Shown here: in pieces, positions 42,356 through 50,021 of the stretch
Numbering within the stretch: the stretch's first letter is position 1
Layout of the letters: each line of letters starts with the position of its first letter
Origin: GCA-003244245 sp050700115
Lineage (GTDB): Bacteria; Actinomycetota; Actinomycetes; Mycobacteriales; Pseudonocardiaceae
Length of the DNA: 64,000 nt
Assembly (NCBI GenBank): GCA_050700115.1
Contig: JBOHGG010000023.1
Span: forward strand, 1-64,000
Direction of reading: 5' to 3'
The notes under the pieces: generated by a model
What the model saw: only the letters and a program-made list of their open reading frames with translations
Databases searched by the model: none
Told to the model about the DNA's origin: nothing
Made by a program: the position numbers and the translations under genes

Positions 42356-44449
42356 GTGAGACCCAAGCTGCGTGGTGACACGAAATATGTCCCGACGCCT
42401 GACGGTGTCTATCTGCAGAACAACCGCCGTGTGCTGAGGATCCCTGGCAAGCAGGTGTATCAGTGGGTCGACCGATTGGCGCCGTATCTCGACGGCAACC
42501 ACAGCCTGGCCGAGTTGACCGACGGGCTGTCAGCCGATCGGGCGGAGATGGTGGACCAGCTCGTCGATACGTTGGCAGCGGCCGGGTTCGTCAAGGACGT
42601 CGAAGCTGATTGCTCGCATACGCTCAGCCCTGCCGAGACCGATTCCTACGCCCCAGAGATCGCGTTTATCGACTATTTCTGTGACTCCGCCGCGTCGCGG
42701 TTTGAGGCATTTCGCCACACCCGGGTCGTCGCGGTGGGGTCTGGCCAGACGGTGGCCGCGCTGGTGGCGGCCAACCTGGCCGTGGGGCTGCGCACCGTCG
42801 AGGTGATGATCACCGACGAGTGCTCCACCGACCTCGACCGCTGCCACCGGCATCTCGAGACGGCACGCCAGCGCGACCCTGACCAGAAGTTGATCGTGCA
42901 GATGGTGACGAGCTGGGACGGCGACGAGGGGGCCGCCCGAGCGGCGTTAGGGCCCTTCGACGCGGTTGTGCACGTTTCGGACCGGCCGATGCCGGCGCGC
43001 GCCGCGATGTTGGACCGGGTCTGCCGGGCGGATGGCAAGGTGCTCGTGCAAGCGGTGATTATGGGCGATCAGGCCTGGATCGGTCCGTTGACCGGCCCTG
43101 ACGACGAGCAGGCCGCGGGCTGGGAGAGCGCCTGGCGCCGGCTGCAAGCCACCCGCACCGGCCCGGCGGCCGGGCGCCACAGGTTCGCGTTCACCGATGA
43201 GCCCACCGCGCCGGTCAGCGAGTACTTGACCTCGCCGACAGCGGCTCTGGTGGCCAACCACGCAAGCTTTGAGGTGTTCAAGCATCTGACCGGGGTTCCG
43301 ATGCCCGAGACGCGGGGGCAGCTGCTGCGGGTGGACCTGGAGACGTTGCGCACCACAGCCCACCGGTTCCGGCCGCACCCGACCTGCCTGCCGGTGGCTG
43401 AGATTGCGCCGCCGAACCCGGAAGCCCTGACCGAGATCGTCGACCGGTTGGCTCGGGGTGAGCCAACCGACGAGCAGGTCTTCTCCCACCAGGTGCGGGG
43501 CTGCTTCGATGGCGAGCTGGGACTGTTCACGTTCCTCGACGAGGGTGGCCTCCAGCAGCTGCCGCTGAACGTCTGCCGGGTCGCGATCTCCAACCCGGCG
43601 CTGCTGCCCGAACCTGACGGACCGGTCACCGCCGTCGGCGTCGGCACCGATTTGGGCATGGCACGCCGAAGGGCCGCGCAACGCGCCTGCGAGCTCTACG
43701 CGGTCAGCGTCGTGGACCAGCGGCGGCTCGTCGGGGGCAACGGCCATGGGCTGCAGGTGTGGGGCTATGACCTGGCCGAACAACGGCCCAGGAAGGTCGC
43801 GGCAGCGTCGGTCTTTCCCACCCTGCGTGGCCTGGTGCCGTCGCTGGACAGCGCCCCGTGGCTGGCGTCCGGGTTCAGTTGGGCCGAGGCGGTCACCACC
43901 GCGCTGGCGTCGGTCTGCCGGCAGCTGACCGTGGCCGCCCTGGCCCTCGATGGCGAGCCGTTCCCGCTGGTCGACCTCGACGCTGGGTTATTCAACACTG
44001 GGCTGCTCGACGAGCAAGGTGCCCGCTACGCGCAGATCCTGCGTACCTGGGGAGTTCCGGTAGCGGTGTACGACGTCACCGGGCCGCTTCAGATCCCCAG
44101 CTTCGCGTTCTGCGTCGGCAACGAGACGGTGGCATACCGAACCGGCGTCGATGTGCGCGACGCCCTGCGCTGCGGGCTCGAGCAGACCGTGGCGTATGAG
44201 CAGGCGCGGGCCAACCACCAGCCGGACTATGCACCCCCCAACGTCACTGACTTGCCGCATCGGGCCCGCGGTGTGCGGCCGGCCCTGCCCCACCCCGGCA
44301 GCCCGGGCGACTGGATCGACCAGCAGCACCGGCTCTGCGACGCCCTGATGCAGCAGGGGCGCCGGGTCGTGGCCGTCTCCCCGGACCACGACCCGGCCGT
44401 TACCGACGTCCTGCCCTACGTCGTCAACCTGGTCGTGGAGCCGAGGTAA
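42356..44449 (+). CDS. Ocin-ThiF-like/E1-type partner protein of the azole cyclodehydratase
   Basis: About 697 residues. The N-terminal 90 residues (RGDTKYVPTPDGVYLQNN onward) have the RRE/leader-binding look of TOMM ocin-ThiF proteins. A Rossmann-like E1 domain follows (RVVAVGSGQTVAALVAANL). The C-terminal half resembles the YcaO-like extension of the TbtF/TIGR03693 family. Its role is to bind the leader and present the core to the YcaO protein. GTG 42356 is chosen for GGGGAGTC upstream and because the same start context is duplicated at 47881-47942. The end of the gene is duplicated at 47943-47974. Confidence 0.8.
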   Translation: MRPKLRGDTKYVPTPDGVYLQNNRRVLRIPGKQVYQWVDRLAPYLDGNHSLAELTDGLSADRAEMVDQLVDTLAAAGFVKDVEADCSHTLSPAETDSYAPEIAFIDYFCDSAASRFEAFRHTRVVAVGSGQTVAALVAANLAVGLRTVEVMITDECSTDLDRCHRHLETARQRDPDQKLIVQMVTSWDGDEGAARAALGPFDAVVHVSDRPMPARAAMLDRVCRADGKVLVQAVIMGDQAWIGPLTGPDDEQAAGWESAWRRLQATRTGPAAGRHRFAFTDEPTAPVSEYLTSPTAALVANHASFEVFKHLTGVPMPETRGQLLRVDLETLRTTAHRFRPHPTCLPVAEIAPPNPEALTEIVDRLARGEPTDEQVFSHQVRGCFDGELGLFTFLDEGGLQQLPLNVCRVAISNPALLPEPDGPVTAVGVGTDLGMARRRAAQRACELYAVSVVDQRRLVGGNGHGLQVWGYDLAEQRPRKVAAASVFPTLRGLVPSLDSAPWLASGFSWAEAVTTALASVCRQLTVAALALDGEPFPLVDLDAGLFNTGLLDEQGARYAQILRTWGVPVAVYDVTGPLQIPSFAFCVGNETVAYRTGVDVRDALRCGLEQTVAYEQARANHQPDYAPPNVTDLPHRARGVRPALPHPGSPGDWIDQQHRLCDALMQQGRRVVAVSPDHDPAVTDVLPYVVNLVVEPR

Positions 44450-44460
44450 CCACATGACGA
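44422..44460 (+). repeat. Original copy of the E1-end/YcaO-start junction
   Basis: These 39 nt cover the last E1 codons, the stop and an ATGACGACG that matches the true YcaO start. They are nearly identical to 47943-47981. The ATG at 44454 therefore looks like a truncated former start of the YcaO gene, separated from it by the 3.5-kb insertion. Confidence 0.65.
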
Positions 44461-44512
44461 CGACCGTATCTCCGTGTTCTCAGCGAGGGTGGCGGATTGT
44501 ATGGAAGAGGTA

Positions 44513-46003
44513 ATGTCGTTAAGGGATGCCCGGCAGGCCGCAATCAGCAAACATCCGTTCTTCGAGTGGTTGCACAATGACTGCGTGGCGATCGAAGACC
44601 GCCTGAAGTTCGCGCCGATGGGCGCGTTCTTCATCATGCAGTTCCGGGACATGAACCGATGGGTGCTGCGCTTTCCTCAGGTGCGGGACGAATTCGAGTG
44701 GGTCATCAACCTAGGCACCCAGGAGGACGAGAGGCACTCCCGGATGTTCCTCGATGACTGGCACAAGCTGAACATCGACGAGCATCTCCGCTGGCAGGCA
44801 AGCGACATGCTGTGGTGGCTGTTCCTGTCTCCGGACCAGGAGGTCTTCCGGCGCACCGGGATCGAGTTCATCTCGCTGGCCGTCGAGGACGGCAACGACG
44901 CGCTGATCCGGTTCGGTCACTCCGAGGCAGGTGAAGCCACCGGGCACGTCATGCTCAGCAACACGGCGAGGGTCGCCGTGTCTCTCGCTGATAAGACCGG
45001 GTTGAACTACCGGTATTTCGGTCCGTACCATCTCGACCTCGAGTCCGGCCACGTTGCGAACACCGAGGGCGTGTTCGAGCAAGCCGTGCTCAACACGGGC
45101 CGCCGCGCGCACTCCAAGGAACTGTGCGACCGTATGTTCGACCTATTCGTGCAGATCTTCGACGGTTTCTTATATTACGCGAACACCTACGTGGATACCA
45201 GGACGGTTCCCGAGCGCCCTGCCCAGCCGACGCGCGTGACAGCCGGGTGGACCGCTCCGCCGCTAGGGATCAAGCCCGGCGACCAGCGCGACATCGAGGT
45301 TTCGCGCAGGCTCTTACAGCGCAAAGCGCAGGTTGCCTCGCACCCCTTCTACGACTGGGTGCGCGAGGACAACGGCCTTTCAGCGGTGCAGAAGCTCAAG
45401 CGGTTCATCCCGATGTGGGTGATGGACATCCTGGGCTACCGGGATCTGAACAAGTACGCAATGACATACGCGGACCCGGCGGACTCGGCCCAGCGGGCGA
45501 TCAACACCTGGGCGCGGCGACTCTCCGCGCACAGTGGCCTGTTCCTTTCCGACTGGGATGCGCTGGAACTGGATAGGCTGCTCGGGTACTCCGCCAGTGA
45601 GACGCTGGAGTTCCTGTTCCTCGACCAGGACATGGACGCCCATCGCGAGCACATGATCGAGTTCGCCAAGCTCGCCCTGCGGTACCGTGACCCGGCCGTG
45701 CGGTGGTGGATGATGGCCGCGCTGGAGTCGACCGGTGAGCAGTTCTTCGCTCACACGAAGCCACTTGCTCTCGCAGTCGAGCAGGAAACCGGGCTGCGCC
45801 TTGACTACCTGAGCGGTCGGCACGACGCGCCGGAGGCGGGCACCAACACCGGTGGTGAGGTGGACGGCGTTGCGCCGGCGCCGCTTTCCGCTGAGGGGCG
45901 CGACGCTGCCCTGATGTTGGTGGACCACGTGTTCGACTCGATGGAGGACCAGCTCTGGCGGTCCCTGGCAGTGGCACGTGCCAACAAGTTCGGCGTGTCT
46001 TAA
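44513..46003 (+). CDS. Tandem helical protein, possible heme-oxygenase-fold diiron enzyme
   Basis: About 496 residues in two homologous halves. Each starts with HPFFEWLHND / HPFYDWVRED and contains RDMNRWV / RDLNKYA, RHSRMFLDDW / AHSGLFLSDW and a later Glu/His-rich helix (GHSEAGEATGH / ESTGEQFFAHT). The pattern of Glu, Asp and His on predicted helices resembles TenA/heme-oxygenase-like diiron oxidases, but I cannot align the full metal set and a non-catalytic role is possible. ATG 44513 has GGAAGAGG upstream. It is inside the segment inserted between E1 and YcaO genes and overlaps the convergent monooxygenase by 4 nt. Confidence 0.6.
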   Translation: MSLRDARQAAISKHPFFEWLHNDCVAIEDRLKFAPMGAFFIMQFRDMNRWVLRFPQVRDEFEWVINLGTQEDERHSRMFLDDWHKLNIDEHLRWQASDMLWWLFLSPDQEVFRRTGIEFISLAVEDGNDALIRFGHSEAGEATGHVMLSNTARVAVSLADKTGLNYRYFGPYHLDLESGHVANTEGVFEQAVLNTGRRAHSKELCDRMFDLFVQIFDGFLYYANTYVDTRTVPERPAQPTRVTAGWTAPPLGIKPGDQRDIEVSRRLLQRKAQVASHPFYDWVREDNGLSAVQKLKRFIPMWVMDILGYRDLNKYAMTYADPADSAQRAINTWARRLSAHSGLFLSDWDALELDRLLGYSASETLEFLFLDQDMDAHREHMIEFAKLALRYRDPAVRWWMMAALESTGEQFFAHTKPLALAVEQETGLRLDYLSGRHDAPEAGTNTGGEVDGVAPAPLSAEGRDAALMLVDHVFDSMEDQLWRSLAVARANKFGVS

Positions 46004-47496
46004 CTGCCGGTGGCGTGCCGGATGCCGGTGTGCAGCGCGGCCAGTGGGTCGGGCTGCGCACCGGCCCAGCGCGCGGCGATGTGCGCGTCGGTCCGCACGA
46101 GCAGCGCTGCGCCGGGTTCGATGCCGACGGCTGTGGCCGTAGCGGCGTCCAGGGCATGGCTGGCGAGCGGGACTGGCGAGCGCACCACGTCGGCGGCCGC
46201 GTGCCAGTCCTGCCCGGTGCGGTCGGTGAGCAAGGTCAGGCCGGGGCCGAGCAGGTCGAGGGTGCAGACGTGGCCGTCGGGGGTGGGTAGCCAGGTGTGC
46301 GGCAGGCGGCCGCTGAGGTCGATCGCCAGGCCTTGGGCGGCGGTGCGTTCGAAGCCGCCGTTCTCCTGCGCCGAGCGGGTGAGGTTGGCCTCCGCGATTG
46401 GCCGCCGCTGCGCCTCATAGGTGTCCAGCAACGCCGGCCCGGCCCAGCCTTTCAGTGTCCAGGCGAGCTTCCAGCCGAGGTCGTAGCCGTCTTGGATCGC
46501 GCTGTTCATGCCGAGGCCGCCGATCGGGGTGATCCGATGCGCCGCGTCGCCGACCAGGAAGACACGCCCCTCGCGGAAGCGCTCGGCGAGCTGGGCAGCG
46601 AAGGTGAAGCCGCCCACTCGCAGCAGCCGCGGCGCCAGCTCGGGTACTCCGGCGCCGAGCTGGATCAACCGGATCAGCCGGTCGGCGGGGTAATCGGTGA
46701 CCCGTTCCCGGCCGGGCTCCCAGTCCCGCCCGTACATCCAGCGATCGCCGCCGGCCGCGATGAAGACGCCCTCCGCCTTGGCCTGCCCGGTCGCGGGTAT
46801 GCCAAAGAGGCCTTCCGCTTCGGCCTGCCCGGTCAGGTAGATCCCGTAGCGGCGCGCACCGACCACGTCCCACAGCGGAGCTACGAACAACGCGAGCAGG
46901 GACTCGCGCACGCGGTCCGGGCCGTGCATCGGGATGCCGAGCGCGTTTCGCACCGTGCTGTGGGCGCCGTCGGCGGCCACCACGAAGCGGGCCTCGACGG
47001 TCGTCACGGCGCCACTTGCCTGATCGTGCAGCGTCGCGCGCGCGCCGTCGTGGTCCTGGTTGAGTGCCACCAGTTCGGTGCGGTACCGGACCCGGGCGTC
47101 CCGGTGGGTCCTGAGGTGGGTGAGCAGCACCGACTCCAGGTGGTCCTGCGGGGCCCAGACCGGCCCGGTGGGGCTGATCGCGGCGGCCTGGGCGCGGTCC
47201 GGGAGCCCGACTGGCATGACGCAGCCCTGCGCTGAGGCGAGGGTGGCGGTCACCCAGGCTGCGGGCGTGACGTCGACCGACCCGACCTGGATCCGCGATT
47301 CCAGGCCCCACGAGCGGAACAACTCCATCGAACGGGTACTGATCACCGTGGCCCTGGGGTGATCCGACGCGTCATCCCTTCGCTCGATCAGCAACGATCC
47401 GATGCCATGGTGCGCCAAGGTGATTGCCGTGGTCAACCCTGCGGGACCCGCGCCGACGATCAGCACCGGCGCACTAGGCTTTTCCGTTCTGGGCAT
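46000..47496 (-). CDS. FAD-dependent aromatic monooxygenase (PHBH/RdmE-PgaE type)
   Basis: About 498 residues. FAD-binding VLIVGAGPAGLTTAITLAH, the DG motif FVVAADGAHSTVRNALG, the GD motif VFLVGDAAHRITPIGGLGMNSAIQDGYDLGWKLAW (key part GDAAHRITPIGG) and a C-terminal thioredoxin-like domain, as in class A polyketide hydroxylases. A duplicated stretch around EAEGLFGIPATGQAKAEGVF is odd and may be a small internal repeat. ATG 47496 lies only about 10 nt after the predicted -10 of the element at 47505-47595, so the mRNA may be almost leaderless. Confidence 0.82.
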   Translation of the reverse strand: MPRTEKPSAPVLIVGAGPAGLTTAITLAHHGIGSLLIERRDDASDHPRATVISTRSMELFRSWGLESRIQVGSVDVTPAAWVTATLASAQGCVMPVGLPDRAQAAAISPTGPVWAPQDHLESVLLTHLRTHRDARVRYRTELVALNQDHDGARATLHDQASGAVTTVEARFVVAADGAHSTVRNALGIPMHGPDRVRESLLALFVAPLWDVVGARRYGIYLTGQAEAEGLFGIPATGQAKAEGVFIAAGGDRWMYGRDWEPGRERVTDYPADRLIRLIQLGAGVPELAPRLLRVGGFTFAAQLAERFREGRVFLVGDAAHRITPIGGLGMNSAIQDGYDLGWKLAWTLKGWAGPALLDTYEAQRRPIAEANLTRSAQENGGFERTAAQGLAIDLSGRLPHTWLPTPDGHVCTLDLLGPGLTLLTDRTGQDWHAAADVVRSPVPLASHALDAATATAVGIEPGAALLVRTDAHIAARWAGAQPDPLAALHTGIRHATGS

Positions 47497-47504
47497 GAGG
47501 CATC

Positions 47505-47595
47505 GGACGCTATCGACATCTTTTCGTCGCGGCATCACCGTGTCCGTACCATTGTCGACCATTTCGCAATTGCCCGACCCGGTACTTTCAGTACT
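47505..47595 (-). promoter_or_regulatory. GTAC-palindrome promoter element driving the aromatic monooxygenase
   Basis: Minus strand: palindrome AGTACTGAAAGTACC (47595-47581), GCGAAATGGTCGACAATGG, ACGGTGATG and GATAGCGTCC at 81 nt. It is divergent from the element 47708-47800, with a hairpin between. Confidence 0.75.
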
Positions 47596-47613
47596 GCCCG
47601 CTGTCGGTGCCGC

Positions 47614-47680
47614 GCCCCATGAACTCGACGAGAGCGACATCTGGCCGGACTGAAATGTCGCTGGCGTCGAGTTCACGGGC
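47614..47680. terminator. Long imperfect hairpin between divergent promoters
   Basis: Arms 47614-47640 and 47655-47680 pair with few mismatches and share the GAACTCGACG core with 41560-41623 and 5932-5991. It insulates the two promoters of the cassette. Confidence 0.6.
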
Positions 47681-47707
47681 AAGCCAGCCAGGGAACACGC
47701 CTGGGGT

Positions 47708-47800
47708 GGTACCAAAGGTACTGGGTTGTCCTATAGCGACATGGGCCAGATCGGTACCGTAAGGGTGATGACCGTTGAGAACGACGCGGGTAATGTCCGA
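47708..47800 (+). promoter_or_regulatory. GTAC-palindrome promoter element driving the YcaO-LanB-SagB operon
   Basis: Palindrome GGTACCAAAGGTACT (47708-47722), ACCGTAAGGGTGATGACC and GGTAATGTCC (-10 TAATGT) 81 nt from the palindrome start. The leader to ATG 47975 is about 170 nt and consists largely of the duplication scar. Confidence 0.7.
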
Positions 47801-47880
47801 TTAGTCGTTTAGTCTGTCTGTGCCGATGTGCGACAGCCTATCGACCCGGGGATCTCAACGCATCTTCTTGTTTTCGCTGC

Positions 47881-47981
47881 GCGGATTGGGTAATGGTGGC
47901 TGGGGGAGCGGCCGAACAGATGACGATGGGGGAGTTGTGAGACGTCAACCTGGTCGTGGAGCCGAGGTGGCCGCATGACGA
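47881..47981 (+). repeat. Duplication/deletion scar: E1 gene start fused to E1 gene end
   Basis: 47881-47942 matches the upstream region and start codon of the E1 gene (42300-42361); 47943-47981 matches the last codons of E1 and the start of YcaO (44422-44460). A second E1 copy has lost about 2 kb internally, leaving GTG plus about a dozen codons (MRRQPGRGAEVAA) that run into the YcaO start. That short frame may still be translated. Confidence 0.75.
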
Positions 47982-50002
47982 CGGTGTCCTTCGCGCCCGA
48001 TCGGGCGGCCACCGTCGGGCTGGCCGGCCAGGGTCTGGTGCACGCGATGCTGGCTCGGCGGTTGGCGGGTACCTGCCCCGTCCTGCCTCTCGGCCTGGCC
48101 CGGGAACCCATGGGCGGTGCACCGGCTCACGCCGGTATGGACGGCTGCGGTGTCGCTGTGCTCGCCAGCGACGGCTGGGATCCCGACCTGCACGCTACGT
48201 TCAACACCGAGTGCCTGGCGCGGGGACTCCCGTGGTTGCCCGCCTACGTCGAGGGTGGGCATGCGGTCATCGGCCCGTGCACGCTGCCCGGCCAAGCCGG
48301 CTGCGCGGTGTGCGCCCAGACCCGCCGGCACGCCGCCCGCCCCGACCCCAAGGAGTTCTCCCGGCTGGCCGAGCAGTTCGCCGCCGAGTTCACCGCCCCG
48401 TCCGGGTCGTGGCTGACCACGTGCGGCGCTGAGCTGATCGCAGCGCTGGTCGCCGATGAGCTGACGTGCATCACAGCCGGGTTGCAGCGGGCGCGGACCC
48501 GCAATGCCCTGGTGCGTGTGGACCTGGCCGGGCTGGCGGCCAGCGTGCACCCATTCCTGCCCGACCCGTGGTGTGCGGCCTGCGGTGACCTGCCGGACGA
48601 CACCGAACAGGCCGCCCGGATCGTGACCGGGCCACGGCCCAAGGCATCGCCGGCGGGCTACCGGGTCCGGCCGCTGTCGGGCACCGGAGACCGGGACCGG
48701 CTGCTCACCCGGTACGTCGACGCCCAGGTCGGGGTCATCCCCAACCTGACCAAGAACGGCGACTCGATGTTCCCGGGCGCCAGGGCGCCCATCGGGTTGC
48801 GCCAGTCGCTGCACCGATCGAACGGCTCCGGTCGCACGCTGAACGTCCAGTCAGCCGAGATCACCGCCGTCACCGAGGCGCTTGAGCGCTACGGCGGGTT
48901 GGCCCCCTGCGGCAAGCGGACCGTGGTCCGCGCCAGCTATCGCCAGCTGGGGGACAAGGCGCTGGACCCGACCAGGCTGGGCCTGCACTCCGAGGCGCAG
49001 TACGCGCTGCCCGGCTACCGTTTCCAGCGGTATCGCCATGATCTGACGCTGAGCTGGGTGTGGGGCTACTCGTTCGCCCAGCAGCGCCCGCTGCTCGTTC
49101 CCGAACGCTACGCCTACTACGGGATGCGCCACCGGGACCCGGCCGACCGCTCATTCGTGTCCGAGAACTCCAACGGGTGCGCTCTCGGCGGCTGCCTGGA
49201 AGAGGCGGTCCTGTACGGCCTGCTGGAGGTGGCTGAGCGGGACGCGTTCCTGCTGACCTGGTACGCGCGGCTGCCCGTGCCCCGAGTCGAGGTCGCGTCG
49301 CTGCGCGGCCGCCCAACGGCATTGATCATCGAGCGGATCGAGCACACCACCGGGCACACGATCCACATCTTCAACACCACGATGGAGCAGCGGATCCCGT
49401 GTGTGTGGGTGATGGCGGTCGACGAGCGGGATCGGGTCGACCAGCCCAAGGCGGTGTGCGCCGCGGGCGCGCACCTGGACCCGGAGCGGGCGCTGGAGGG
49501 CGCACTGCTCGAGCTGGCCCGGCAGTTGCAGCACGCGCCGCACGGGTATCGCGACGACCGGGAAAGGATCCTGGCGATGGTCGCCGACCCGGCCAACGTC
49601 CGGGAGATGGCGGATCACGCGCCGCTCTACTACGCGCCGGAGGCGTTTGAACGCCTGTCGTTCCTGGTCGACACGCCTCGGCGGCAGACGTTCGCCGAAG
49701 CGTTTCGCGGTCGGCACGTGCCCAGCGAGGACCTGTCCGCCGACGTGCACGAGGCAGTCAGTCGCTACCTGGACACCGGGCTGGACGTCATCGTCGTCGA
49801 CCAGACCGGCCCAGAGCACGCGCTGGAGCAGTTCGCCTGCGTCAAGGTCATCGTGCCCGGCGCTGTGCCGATGGTCTTCGGTTACGACAACCAACGCATC
49901 CACGGCCTCGACCGGCTCTACCGCATCGGCCACGAGCTGGGCTACCACCCGCGCCCGTTGACCCACGACGAGCTCAACCCGCACCCGCACCCGTTCCCAT
50001 GA
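47975..50002 (+). CDS. YcaO cyclodehydratase with N-terminal ocin-ThiF-like zinc domain
   Basis: This 675-residue protein has an N-terminal E1-like domain with two Cys pairs (GCAVCAQ and WCAACGD) that fit a structural zinc tetrad. The YcaO domain starts near residue 250, with ATP/Mg-binding segments SAEITAVTEALERYGG and LGGCLEEAVLYGLLEVAERDAF. The C-terminus NPHPHPFP gives the PxPxP tail required for azoline-forming YcaO enzymes. It phosphorylates the amide backbone to cyclise Cys (or Ser/Thr) residues of the precursor to azolines. It heads a five-gene operon. Confidence 0.9.
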   Translation: MTTVSFAPDRAATVGLAGQGLVHAMLARRLAGTCPVLPLGLAREPMGGAPAHAGMDGCGVAVLASDGWDPDLHATFNTECLARGLPWLPAYVEGGHAVIGPCTLPGQAGCAVCAQTRRHAARPDPKEFSRLAEQFAAEFTAPSGSWLTTCGAELIAALVADELTCITAGLQRARTRNALVRVDLAGLAASVHPFLPDPWCAACGDLPDDTEQAARIVTGPRPKASPAGYRVRPLSGTGDRDRLLTRYVDAQVGVIPNLTKNGDSMFPGARAPIGLRQSLHRSNGSGRTLNVQSAEITAVTEALERYGGLAPCGKRTVVRASYRQLGDKALDPTRLGLHSEAQYALPGYRFQRYRHDLTLSWVWGYSFAQQRPLLVPERYAYYGMRHRDPADRSFVSENSNGCALGGCLEEAVLYGLLEVAERDAFLLTWYARLPVPRVEVASLRGRPTALIIERIEHTTGHTIHIFNTTMEQRIPCVWVMAVDERDRVDQPKAVCAAGAHLDPERALEGALLELARQLQHAPHGYRDDRERILAMVADPANVREMADHAPLYYAPEAFERLSFLVDTPRRQTFAEAFRGRHVPSEDLSADVHEAVSRYLDTGLDVIVVDQTGPEHALEQFACVKVIVPGAVPMVFGYDNQRIHGLDRLYRIGHELGYHPRPLTHDELNPHPHPFP

Positions 50003-50021
50003 GCCGCAGGGTGGTGGTGGC

